Below are positions 1 through 7,325 of a stretch of DNA of 37,813 nucleotides, piece after piece. The notes beneath the pieces were generated by a model. The model saw only the letters and a program-made list of their open reading frames with translations, made no database searches and was not told where the DNA came from. Source of the DNA: an uncultured Eubacteriales bacterium (GTDB lineage: Bacteria; Bacillota; Clostridia; Oscillospirales; Butyricicoccaceae); the NCBI GenBank assembly GCA_934395135.1, contig CAKRRK010000014.1:1-37813 (forward strand), in the 5' to 3' direction. Position 1 is the first letter of the stretch. Every line of letters starts with the position of its first letter. The translations under genes were made by a program, and so were the position numbers.

Positions 1-73
1 CTGTTACCCATTGTTGCGGTGGCTGGAACGGCACCGCTGGATCATTGGAAAAGGTTGGAAGGAGATCGGTGGA

Positions 74-568
74 ATGTTTCGGGCAATGCGAAGAAGCGGG
101 CAGGCGCTGTCGCCGGAGGAATGCGATGCAATCCTGCGGGAAGGAACCAGCGGCGTGCTGGCGGTAATTGGTGACGGCGGTTATCCCTATGCCGTGCCTC
201 TGAGTTATTTTTATGAAGCGGGGAAACTCTATTTTCACTGTGCCAAAATGGGGCATAAACTGGACGCCATTGGAAACGATAACAGAGTATCGTTTTGCGT
301 CATCGGGCAGGATCGGGTGATGCCGGAGCGCTATACCACCTGTTTTCGCAGTGTTATCGTGTTTGGAACCGCCAGAATTTTGCAGGATGCGGAGGAAAAG
401 CGTCGGGCGATTGAGAAATTGACAGAAAAATATGCGCCGGGCCGGGAGGAAGAACGCCGCCGGGAGATCGGCAGGGAATTTGACCGCTTGTGTATGGTAG
501 AGATTTCCATCTTGCATCGAACGGGGAAAGAGGCCGTCGAACTGAAAAAGGAACGGGTGGGCCGGTAG
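74..568 (+). CDS. Nim-type pyridoxamine 5'-phosphate oxidase-fold protein
   Basis: This is a small protein of the split-barrel flavin/heme-binding fold, of the kind annotated as PNPOx family or NimA-like nitroimidazole reductase. The N-terminal part has the family pattern MRRSGQALSPEECDAILREG followed by a strand with GVLAVIGDGGYPYAVPLSY and then FHCAKMGHKLDAI, matching the Nim subgroup, where a histidine near this point can hold a cofactor. At about 164 aa it is of normal length for the family. The start at 74 is chosen because AAGGAG lies about 9 nt upstream. An upstream in-frame ATG at 11 would add 21 non-conserved residues and has no visible ribosome binding site. It stands alone, ended by a strong hairpin terminator. 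The fold family is fairly sure; the reaction and substrate are unknown. Confidence 0.8.
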   Translation: MFRAMRRSGQALSPEECDAILREGTSGVLAVIGDGGYPYAVPLSYFYEAGKLYFHCAKMGHKLDAIGNDNRVSFCVIGQDRVMPERYTTCFRSVIVFGTARILQDAEEKRRAIEKLTEKYAPGREEERRREIGREFDRLCMVEISILHRTGKEAVELKKERVGR

Positions 569-594
569 AACGGTTTGCCGTTTGCACAATGCAG

Positions 595-637
595 AGGCGA
601 CATCCGCCGGTTTCCGGCGAATGTCGCCTGTTTTTTG
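595..637 (+). terminator. Rho-independent terminator after the Nim-like gene
   Basis: A 16-nt arm (AGGCGACATCCGCCGG) and its near-perfect complement enclose a TTT loop and are followed by GTTTTTTG. It separates the Nim-like gene from the HAD gene. Confidence 0.85.
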
Positions 638-771
638 CGTGCTGCAGCGCGCTGCGGCACGCAAAAGATTGGCAGAGATAAATCCGGGCTTGGCGCCGCA
701 GACACAGTTTGCCTTGCGCTTGGAAAGTGCCGGTGATACAATGAAAAAAACCAAGGAAAAGAGGATGGCAT

Positions 772-1569
772 ATGATTCGGCTGATTGCCAGCGATATTGA
801 CGGAACACTGCTTCCGGAAGGGACAAGTCAATTGGACCCGGTTTATTTTGACCGGATTTTTCGGCTTAAGCGCTGTGGCATACGCTTTGCCGCGGCCAGC
901 GGCAGACAGTATACCAATCTGCGCCGTCTGTTTGCCCCGGTTGCGGATGAGATAGATTATATTTGCGAAAATGGGGCGCTGGTGGTCAGCGGCGGCACGG
1001 TTCTTTCCAAAACCGTTATAGAACGATCTCTTGCGCAGACGCTGCTGCGGAGGCTTCTGGATACGCCGGGCTGCGAGCCGCTGGCTTCCGGCGTCTATAC
1101 CGGATATATCCAGCCGAAAGATCCCGCCTATGCGCGGCACTTGAAAGAACAGGTGAAAAATGATGTGATAGTGGTAGAGGACCTCCTTTGTGTGCCGGAG
1201 GACTTGTTGAAAATTGCGGCATATTTTAAGAGCGGCGTTACGCCGGAAATACAGGAGGCGATGAACCGGGTTGCGGCACCGGAGATGCGGGCAGTGGCAT
1301 CCGGGCTGCCCTGGCTGGATTTTTTACAGTCCAGCTGCAACAAAGGAACGGCGCTGCGCACGCTGCAGGCGCAGTTTGGAATAAAACGGGAGGAAACGAT
1401 GGCGTTTGGGGACAACGAAAACGATATCGAGCTGTTGGAACAGGCCGGAATAGGGTGTGCTATGGCCGGAGGACACCCTAAACTGCGCGGCTTAGGATGC
1501 CGCATTGTAACGAATGCGGCGGAGGAAATTACGCGTCTGCTGGAAGAGGTGGAACGATGCTGTTCGTAG
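772..1569 (+). CDS. Cof-type HAD-family phosphatase
   Basis: A cytoplasmic HAD-superfamily hydrolase of the Cof/YidA (IIB cap) subgroup, which dephosphorylates sugar phosphates and similar small metabolites. Motif I is SDIDGTLLPEG with the nucleophile Asp8 and Asp10. Motif II lies in the AAASGRQY stretch, a lysine motif follows later, and motif IV is FGDNENDIELL, which binds Mg2+. At 265 aa it is the usual length. The start is set by GAGG about 7 nt upstream of the ATG. Its last 13 nt overlap the start of the ZIP transporter gene, so the two are probably co-transcribed and translationally coupled. The exact substrate cannot be read from sequence. Confidence 0.9.
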   Translation: MIRLIASDIDGTLLPEGTSQLDPVYFDRIFRLKRCGIRFAAASGRQYTNLRRLFAPVADEIDYICENGALVVSGGTVLSKTVIERSLAQTLLRRLLDTPGCEPLASGVYTGYIQPKDPAYARHLKEQVKNDVIVVEDLLCVPEDLLKIAAYFKSGVTPEIQEAMNRVAAPEMRAVASGLPWLDFLQSSCNKGTALRTLQAQFGIKREETMAFGDNENDIELLEQAGIGCAMAGGHPKLRGLGCRIVTNAAEEITRLLEEVERCCS

Positions 1570-2318
1570 TCGTCACCGCCCTTGGCATTGGCTGCGCTAC
1601 GGTGGTTGGTGCGCTGATTGGATTTTGTGTAAAAAAAATTCCGCATCGGTGGAACGACGGCCTGCTGGGGTTTGCGGCGGGAGTGATGCTGGCTGCCGCC
1701 ATAGTTGGTTTGATTTTACCGGCGGCGGAAATGATTCGGCCGGGGCAAATCTGGATTGTGGCAGTGGGAATCTTTGCCGGCGCGATTTTTTTGAATTTGA
1801 TGGATTTTGTAGTGCCTCATCTGCATCGCCTGTCGGGAATTGACATAGAACAGCATCCAAACAACGAACAGATCAGCCGGGTGCTGTTGTTTGTGTTGGC
1901 CGTTGCGATTCATAATTTGCCGGAAGGACTGGCGGCAGGCGTTGCGTTTGGCGGCCAGAACATAGGGAATGCGGTTTCCATCGCGGCAGGGATTGCGCTG
2001 CAGAATGTCCCGGAGGGAATGATTATTATTTCGCCTATGCTGCTTGCGGGCTTTTCCGGCAAACGGACGTTTGCCATTGCTCTGTCCACCGGCCTGGTTG
2101 AGGTGGCAGGCACGATCATAGGCTATTTTGCCGCGATGGCGGCGTCGGCTATCCTGCCTTTTGCGCTTGCATTTGCAGGCGGCACGATGCTGTATCTGGT
2201 CGGTGACGAAATGATACCGGAGACCCATAGCCATGGCTATGAAAAAACGGCGACGTTTTCCCTGCTGGCAGGATTTGTGCTGATGATTGGGATGGACGTG
2301 CTGATTCAGGGCGGATAG
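1557..2318 (+). CDS. ZIP-family divalent metal transporter
   Basis: An integral membrane protein of the ZIP (ZupT/GufA-like) family that moves zinc or other divalent metal ions into the cytoplasm. About eight hydrophobic segments are visible. The two signature helices are present: HNLPEGLAAGVAFGG in segment IV and ALQNVPEGMIII in segment V, which together form the metal site. A His-rich region (VVPHLHRLSGIDIEQH) lies in the central loop. The start at 1557 (MLFVVVTALG) is preferred over an upstream one because it puts the first membrane helix at the N-terminus and has GAAGAGG just upstream. It overlaps the end of the HAD gene in a different frame, which suggests coupling. Metal specificity is not resolved. 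Confidence 0.9.
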   Translation: MLFVVVTALGIGCATVVGALIGFCVKKIPHRWNDGLLGFAAGVMLAAAIVGLILPAAEMIRPGQIWIVAVGIFAGAIFLNLMDFVVPHLHRLSGIDIEQHPNNEQISRVLLFVLAVAIHNLPEGLAAGVAFGGQNIGNAVSIAAGIALQNVPEGMIIISPMLLAGFSGKRTFAIALSTGLVEVAGTIIGYFAAMAASAILPFALAFAGGTMLYLVGDEMIPETHSHGYEKTATFSLLAGFVLMIGMDVLIQGG

Positions 2319-2443
2319 CGGGCTATGGAAAGACGTTTGCCGCCGTCCATGCGCCGGTTCGGGTTCCGCCGGCTTCCGTTCAACCCGTTTCCGCGCCTGA
2401 AAAAGCAGATTGTATAAACCGGAAGAAGACAGAGGGAAAAGGT

Positions 2444-3037
2444 ATGGAAAAAGAAATATTTGCCAAACAACTGCAGTTTATTTTGGAAATTGATAAGGAA
2501 AAGAACATTTTCCGGCAAACGCATTTAAGCGGATTCGGAAGGCAGGAAAACGACGCAGAGCATGCCTGGCATATGGCGATTATGGTGTATCTGCTCAAGG
2601 AGTATGCCAATGAAACATTTGACGTTGCCAAAGCTATGATGATGGCGTTAATCCATGATGTGGTGGAGATTGACGCGGGGGATACCTATGCCTACGATGC
2701 GGAGCATCTCAAAACCCAGAAGGAACGGGAACAAAAAGCGGCGGAACGCATTTTCGGCCTTCTGCCGGAACGGCAGAAGGCCGAATTGAAAGGCCTGTTT
2801 GAAGAATTTGAAGCGTGTGAAACGCCGGAAGCGCGATTTGTCTGCGCAATGGATAATTTTCAGCCTTTGCTCCTGAATCATTCCAACAACGGCGGCGATT
2901 GGAAAGCACACCGCATTCGTAAATCCCAGATTTTGAAACGGCAAAAGAAAACACAGCTTGGTTCGCAGGCCATATGGGACTTTACGGAAAAACTGATCCG
3001 GGAAAACGTGGAAAAAGGGGCGATACTGGAGGAATAA
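2444..3037 (+). CDS. HD-domain phosphohydrolase (YfbR/HDDC2-like)
   Basis: A cytoplasmic metal-dependent phosphohydrolase of the HD superfamily, closest in pattern to the YfbR/HDDC2 5'-deoxynucleotidases that remove phosphate from dNMPs. The metal-binding pattern is complete: AEHAWHMA supplies the first His, ALIHDVVEIDAGDTY the HD pair, and AMDNFQPLLLNH the distal Asp. At 197 aa it matches the family. AGGG/AGG-rich sequence precedes the ATG. It lies about 125 nt downstream of the ZIP gene with no clear terminator between them, so the transcription unit is uncertain. Nucleotidase activity is inferred from the family; the HD fold is certain. Confidence 0.85.
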   Translation: MEKEIFAKQLQFILEIDKEKNIFRQTHLSGFGRQENDAEHAWHMAIMVYLLKEYANETFDVAKAMMMALIHDVVEIDAGDTYAYDAEHLKTQKEREQKAAERIFGLLPERQKAELKGLFEEFEACETPEARFVCAMDNFQPLLLNHSNNGGDWKAHRIRKSQILKRQKKTQLGSQAIWDFTEKLIRENVEKGAILEE

Positions 3038-3153
3038 TCCCGGGGCTGTCGGCGGCTTGCAGCCAGAAAGGCCCGACAATGGAGACGGAAAAGGGAATGG
3101 CAGAAGAATCGGCACTGTATATTCGTCGCATTTTAGAATTTTTTAGAAAAATC

Positions 3154-3182
3154 TTGACTTTCAAAAAGATTTTCAATATAAT
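3154..3182 (+). promoter_or_regulatory. Sigma-A promoter of the rpsF operon
   Basis: TTGACT at 3154-3159 and TATAAT at 3177-3182 are separated by exactly 17 nt. The rpsF start codon is about 60 nt downstream, leaving a short leader. Confidence 0.8.
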
Positions 3183-3241
3183 GAATTGTATCCTTGCTCA
3201 TACAAAGGTGTGGGCCAGAGACCAGAAGGAGGTGCAAAATT

Positions 3242-3535
3242 ATGGCAAAGATTACAGGAAAGTACGAGGCTCTTTTCATTGTCAATCCGGCGATGGGCGA
3301 AGAAGCTGTCACTGCTGTTGTTGAGAAATTCAAAGGCCTGATCGAGTCCAATGGCACAATCGGTAAGGTTGATGACTGGGGCAAGCGCAGACTTGCGTAT
3401 GAAATCCAGGACCAGACCGAAGGCTATTATACGCTGGTTGAATTTGAATCTGCTCCAACGTTCCCGGCAGAGCTTGACCGTTTATTCAAGATCACAGACG
3501 GCGTTATGCGCTCTATGATCATCGCAAAGGACTAA
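3242..3535 (+). CDS. rpsF: Ribosomal protein bS6
   Basis: Protein S6 of the small ribosomal subunit, which binds 16S rRNA as a pair with S18. The sequence begins MAKITGKYEALFIVNPAMGE and carries the family core WGKRRLAYEIQDQTEGYYTLVEFE, then ELDRLFKITDGVMRSMI. At 97 aa it is the normal length. The start at 3242 follows GGAGGT by about 8 nt; an upstream in-frame start would add residues the family lacks. It is the first gene of the conserved rpsF-ssb-rpsR operon. In Bacillus and relatives the S6-S18 pair can bind the operon's own leader, but I could not confirm such an element in the short leader here. Confidence 0.97.
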   Translation: MAKITGKYEALFIVNPAMGEEAVTAVVEKFKGLIESNGTIGKVDDWGKRRLAYEIQDQTEGYYTLVEFESAPTFPAELDRLFKITDGVMRSMIIAKD

Positions 3536-3557
3536 CATTGCAGAGGAGGCGCTTGAC

Positions 3558-4013
3558 ATGCTGAATAAAGTAATTTTAATGGGGCGGCTGGTACGGGATC
3601 CGGAACTGCGGTACACGCAGAGCAATCTGGCGGTAGCGTCGTTTACCATAGCGGTGGATCGGAATCGAAAATCCGAAGGACAGCCAACGGCGGATTTTAT
3701 CGACATCGTCGCTTGGGGAAAGTCAGGGGAATTTGTTTCCCAGTGGTTTCAAAAAGGTTCGCTCATCGTAGTGGTAGGACGGCTGCAGTCAAGAAATTGG
3801 GAAGACCGGAATGGAAACAAGCGGGTTTCCATTGAGGTGGTCGCGGAAGAAGTGCAGTTTGGAGAGTCCAAAAAGTCCCGCGAAAGTTACGGCGGCGCTG
3901 CAGCGCCTTACGGCAGAGAAAACGCGTCCAACACCGCGCCGAGCTATGACTTGCCGGCGGAAGACTCTGATTTCAGCGAATTGAGCGATGATGATGGAGA
4001 CGTCCCATTTTAA
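3558..4013 (+). CDS. ssb: Single-stranded DNA-binding protein
   Basis: The replicative single-strand DNA-binding protein, which coats unwound DNA and recruits repair and replication partners. The OB fold covers roughly residues 1-105, starting MLNKVILMGRLVRDPELRYT and including FIDIVAWGKSGEFVSQWFQKG. A flexible linker with Ser, Gly and Ala follows. The C-terminus ends DDDGDVPF, the acidic tip that docks partner proteins. At 151 aa the length is typical. GAGGAGG lies just upstream of the ATG. It sits between rpsF and rpsR, the usual clostridial and bacillar arrangement. Confidence 0.97.
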   Translation: MLNKVILMGRLVRDPELRYTQSNLAVASFTIAVDRNRKSEGQPTADFIDIVAWGKSGEFVSQWFQKGSLIVVVGRLQSRNWEDRNGNKRVSIEVVAEEVQFGESKKSRESYGGAAAPYGRENASNTAPSYDLPAEDSDFSELSDDDGDVPF

Positions 4014-4037
4014 AATTGAAGAAGGAGGAATTTGGCA

Positions 4038-4352
4038 ATGGAAGAAAAGAAAGAGTTCAATAAAGAACGCACAGAACAGCCAGAACGTCCGGAAAGACCG
4101 GAACGTCCGGCGCGCCCGGAAAGAGCGCCCCGCGGTGGTATGCGCCGCCGCAGAAAGGTTTGCGCTTTCTGTGTGGATAAAGTGGAAGCAATTGACTACA
4201 AGGATGTTGCAAAGCTGAGAAGATATATGTCGGAACGCGGCAAGATTCTGCCTCGCAGAATGACCGGCACATGCGCAAAGCATCAGCGGGAGCTGACGGA
4301 AGCAATTAAGCGCGCGCGCTATGTTGCGCTTCTGCCATACACGGCAGACTAA
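4038..4352 (+). CDS. rpsR: Ribosomal protein bS18 with Arg/Pro/Glu-rich N-terminal tail
   Basis: Small-subunit protein S18. The conserved core begins at RRRRKVCAFCVDKVEAIDYK and continues through LRRYMSERGKILPRRMTGTC, AKHQRELTEAIKRARYVALL. The core is preceded by about 33 residues of low-complexity tail built on a Pro-Glu-Arg-Pro type repeat, so the protein is longer (104 aa) than the usual 75-80 aa. The start at 4038 is used because GAAGGAGG lies about 9 nt upstream. It is the last gene of the operon, followed directly by a perfect hairpin terminator. Confidence 0.96.
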   Translation: MEEKKEFNKERTEQPERPERPERPARPERAPRGGMRRRRKVCAFCVDKVEAIDYKDVAKLRRYMSERGKILPRRMTGTCAKHQRELTEAIKRARYVALLPYTAD

Positions 4353-4360
4353 TGAAATAA

Positions 4361-4394
4361 AAAAGCGTTGTGAAATTTCACAACGCTTTTTTTG
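4361..4394. terminator. Bidirectional terminator between rpsR and the protease gene
   Basis: A perfect palindrome with 15-nt arms (AAAAGCGTTGTGAAA and its complement) spans 4361-4390, with a T run on the right and an A run on the left. It can serve rpsR on the plus strand and the converging protease gene on the minus strand. Confidence 0.9.
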
Positions 4395-4430
4395 TTTGCC
4401 CATACTTTTGCAATGCGTTCGGAAATGCCC

Positions 4431-5969
4431 TTAGGTGACAGTGACCGCAATGGTTTGAGAGGCGAGCACAGCACTGGCGGCATCATACAGAAAAAGTGTA
4501 ATCTGGGTGGTGCCGGGGGACAAAGCATAGCAGCGAAGGATAGCTGTGGAACTGCTGTCCTTTATCAGCTGGGCGGTTACAATGCCGGAATGTTCGATGG
4601 TTCCGCGTAGCGAGACGGAGTTGTTGGGGGAGTAAGCGATAGAAAGCGACGCGGTGCCGCCCTGTTGCAGGGAAACGGAGCAGGAAGAGGCGGAGAGTGA
4701 GGCTGCGGCTGTCAGCCGTTCTGCTATAGGTTGGTAAGATGCTGTGGAAAGCGTGGAAATGGCGTTGATTGGAATGGCAAGATTGAGATTTTGTCCATCG
4801 GTCAGTGTAGCGCTGGTAATACCGATGACAGCGCCGGAGGTATCCAGCAGCGCACCGCCGCTGCTGCCGGAGGAAATCGGCGCGGTAGTCTGCAGGTAAG
4901 TCTGCCCGTTGATAGTGCGGGAAGCGCTGGAAATAATGCCTTGGGAAATCGTATTAGAGAGTCCCAAGGGGCTGCCAATGGCATAGACAGTGGCGCCGCC
5001 GGCGACCATGTCGGAATCGCCGATAGAAAGAGCCGGAAATCCATTGCCGGTTATTTTGAGCAGAGCAATGTCTCGGCTTATGTCATAATCATAGATCCCG
5101 GCGACAGTATGCACAGAACCATTGGAAGCCAATGTGATTTTGGCAGAAGCGCCGCCTTCTATGACGTGATAATTGGTGGCGGCGGTGCCATCCGACGACA
5201 GAAAGAAGCCACTGCCTGTTTGCAAAAGGTTGCCGGAAGAGTCGTATACTGCGATGGAGAACACAGCAGGAGAACAGTCTGCATAAATTTCTTCCGCTGT
5301 TTTGGCAGTGCCGCCGGAAGAAGTGGAAAGATAGGCGGAAAGTCCGGCGGATTCAATCTGGCTGCGGGTAAGAACGCCGCTGGTGAAAAGGCTCTGCAGC
5401 AGGGTATAAGAGGCCGAGTGCAGAGGCTGTTTTAAAGCGGAAAGGGAGATTTCCGCAATATCGCCCCGGGTAAATTCCACATCCTCAACAGAAGAGGAAA
5501 GGCCGATGGAGTCGGCAAACTCTGCAGCGGAAGAATAGGAAAATTCTGCGTCACTGTACCCCAGAGCGCGAAGAATCAGGGTATAAAATTCATTTGCGCC
5601 AATGGCATTTTTGCCGCCGAATTCTGTGCTGGAAATTCCTTTGGTGTAGCCCATTGTGTAAGCATAGGCGATGTATTGCTGTGACCAGCCGTTGTTGTCG
5701 GTAAAGGGGGTGGGCCAGGCGCCGGCGAGGGCTTCCTTTTCTTTTCCCAAAAGGCGCAGCAATATAACGACGGCCTGTTCCCGGGTGGCGGGGGCATCCA
5801 ATTGAAAAAGAGGCGTTCCATCCGGATTGGTACCAGTACCCTGAAACAGTCCCAGCGTATACAGAGTGTTGGCGCTTTGAATTTTCGCCGTGCTGGCGGC
5901 GGAAGCCGCGGGCGATGCGGCAAAAACAAAAGCAAAGACGAGAAGTAACGCGGCAAGTTGTTTTTTCAT
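4431..5969 (-). CDS. Secreted trypsin-like serine protease with SLH-like N-terminus
   Basis: An exported 512-aa protein. Residues 1-25 are a Sec signal peptide ending ASPAASAA. Residues about 30-210 resemble S-layer homology repeats (for example DAPATREQAVVILLRLLG and WSQQYIAYAYTMGYTKG), which bind cell-wall polymer. Residues about 225-415 are an S1C (HtrA/DegP-like) protease domain with the triad His268 in TNYHVIEGG, Asp300 in SRDIALLKI and Ser370 in SGSSGGALLD. The last about 95 residues look like an Ig-like (Big2-type) beta domain. No PDZ domain is seen, unlike standard HtrA. The ATG follows GGGAGAAC. It converges on rpsR and is not in an operon. A wall-bound quality-control or processing protease is the likely role; its substrate is unknown. 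Confidence 0.88.
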   Translation of the reverse strand: MKKQLAALLLVFAFVFAASPAASAASTAKIQSANTLYTLGLFQGTGTNPDGTPLFQLDAPATREQAVVILLRLLGKEKEALAGAWPTPFTDNNGWSQQYIAYAYTMGYTKGISSTEFGGKNAIGANEFYTLILRALGYSDAEFSYSSAAEFADSIGLSSSVEDVEFTRGDIAEISLSALKQPLHSASYTLLQSLFTSGVLTRSQIESAGLSAYLSTSSGGTAKTAEEIYADCSPAVFSIAVYDSSGNLLQTGSGFFLSSDGTAATNYHVIEGGASAKITLASNGSVHTVAGIYDYDISRDIALLKITGNGFPALSIGDSDMVAGGATVYAIGSPLGLSNTISQGIISSASRTINGQTYLQTTAPISSGSSGGALLDTSGAVIGITSATLTDGQNLNLAIPINAISTLSTASYQPIAERLTAAASLSASSCSVSLQQGGTASLSIAYSPNNSVSLRGTIEHSGIVTAQLIKDSSSTAILRCYALSPGTTQITLFLYDAASAVLASQTIAVTVT

Positions 5970-6850
5970 AAGCAGTTCTCCCTACCCTCTGAAAGGCCGT
6001 TTGCGGCCGTATTTTGCAACGATTTACTTTTAGAATAAACGATAAATTTAAAAAAAGAATGGAGAAAAAATAAAAAATTTCTTAATTTTATACAGCGGGA
6101 AAACATGCCTAAAAAGCCATCCGCCAATATCAGTTCCCGTTAAGCATACATCGCGGGGCAAGAGAGAAACGGCATAGCTTCGGCTAAGAATAATCACTTT
6201 CATTTTAGATGGCCGCCGTATTTATCACGCAGGATTCGGGCGGTATTGCACTTTGGTTTGCATAGCAGACTTGTCTATCCTTACGCAGCCTTGTATATGC
6301 TGTCCATTCGTCAATCTGCAATTTTGTCCGCCAGAATTCCTCGCTCTGACATCCAGTTCCATCACGATGGACACAGTTGTCTTCGGCTAACGCTTCCTGC
6401 TGCCGAACGCGTAGTGAATTTCCGCCACCGGGGAATGCCCTATGCCGGGTGCATCACATAAGGACTACTGAGAACTTGTTTTTAACAGATTTTTTCGTCA
6501 AAAGTATCCCTCGTAATGTCCAGCGAGTTTGAAGGACGGGCTCTTCAGAACGGAGAATATGGGATGTTGGATGAGCAGAAGGCAAAGACAACCGAGGTGG
6601 ATAGGAAATATTACAGCCAGGTTCCGGACTGCAAAGCAGCAGTGGTACCGGCGCGGGTTCTGATTTCCGCGGAGGCGACTACCGAGGGTGAGTGCGCCGT
6701 GATTCATACAATATTGACCGAGGAATATGGCTTATCTTCGTGCAGCATATTTGGGGAGAATGGCTTGCTATATAGATAACAGCACAGAGGTAACATACAC
6801 CACAAGAGGCGAAAGAATGACAACAAGTACTGCATTTGCCAAAATTGGAG
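5970..6850. other. Long stretch without a credible intact gene
   Basis: This is the upstream region of the protease gene and then the left part of the accessory block. 5970-6110 is AT-rich and probably holds the protease promoter, but I found no convincing -35/-10 pair. 6246-6475 is distinctly GC-richer and can be read as a 71-codon open frame with no ribosome binding site or recognisable product. 6516-6779 is another open frame (87 codons) that I could not assign. The position next to a broken recombinase suggests residues of mobile DNA, but no terminal repeats or target duplication were found by eye. Confidence 0.4.
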
Positions 6851-7180
6851 CAGAAACTCCGCGTGACGGCTTATGCCCGAGTTTTCAGCGGCAAGACGCT
6901 GGACTCGCTCCCCAGGTAGGTCTTACATTACAACGACATGATCCAAAAGTGCAGGGGTTTGGAGCATACTGGCATCTATACCGGTGAAACGCTGACCAGC
7001 GCCGAGAAAAACAGAGCGCAATTCGTCCGACTCATGGATGATTGTCGAAGCGGGAAGTTCGATATTGTGATTGCCGAATCCATTCCTTGCTTCGTTCGGA
7101 ACACTGTCACGCGGCTGAACACGGTATGCGAATTGAAGAAATATGGCATCGATGCTTATTTCGGGGAGCAGAGCATTTAA
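6851..7180 (+). pseudogene. Relic of a large serine recombinase (resolvase domain)
   Basis: One reading frame gives LRVTAYARVFSGKTLDSLPR, an in-frame TAG at 6917-6919, then HYNDMIQKCRGLEHTGIYTG, AQFVRLMDDCRSGKFDIVIA, ESIPCFVRNTVTRLNTVCEL and a stop at 7178-7180. This follows the N-terminal catalytic domain of the large serine recombinases of conjugative and mobilisable elements (AYARVS, YYNDMIQKNPEWE, RDEFNRMIEDCxAGKID, SISRFARNTVD, YFEKENI). Besides the stop, the catalytic serine of ARVS is phenylalanine here, the first arginine of RFARNT is cysteine, and the recombinase and zinc-ribbon domains are missing. It is therefore inactive and marks a past insertion at the left edge of the accessory block. 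Confidence 0.8.
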
Positions 7181-7200
7181 GGGATTCTCTAAGTTTTTGT

Positions 7201-7229
7201 TTGACATGTTAAAAAGGTGCTAGTAGACT
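7201..7229 (+). promoter_or_regulatory. Sigma-A promoter of the two-component operon
   Basis: A consensus TTGACA at 7201-7206 lies 17 nt before TAGACT at 7224-7229. The histidine kinase start is about 95 nt downstream. The promoter lies immediately after the recombinase relic. Confidence 0.6.
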
Positions 7230-7325
7230 AAAAGAGTAAAAACTGTTGCTGAATAATGGACTGATAATGGAATAATATGGCGGTCAGGTGCGATTATGTG
7301 CCGTTAAATTGTGTGGGGTATGGGA

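Noticed and set aside
331..1140. 269-codon open frame on the minus strand
   Set aside because: It lies antisense across two well-supported plus-strand genes and their terminator, and its product has no family pattern.
4080..4125. Short tandem repeat of about 9-12 nt (GAACGTCCGGAAAGACCG-like)
   Set aside because: It is explained by the Pro-Glu-Arg repeat in the rpsR tail, not a separate repeat element or CRISPR.
6246..6461. 71-codon plus-strand open frame
   Set aside because: No ribosome binding site, no promoter and no protein-like motif; kept only as an unexplained patch.
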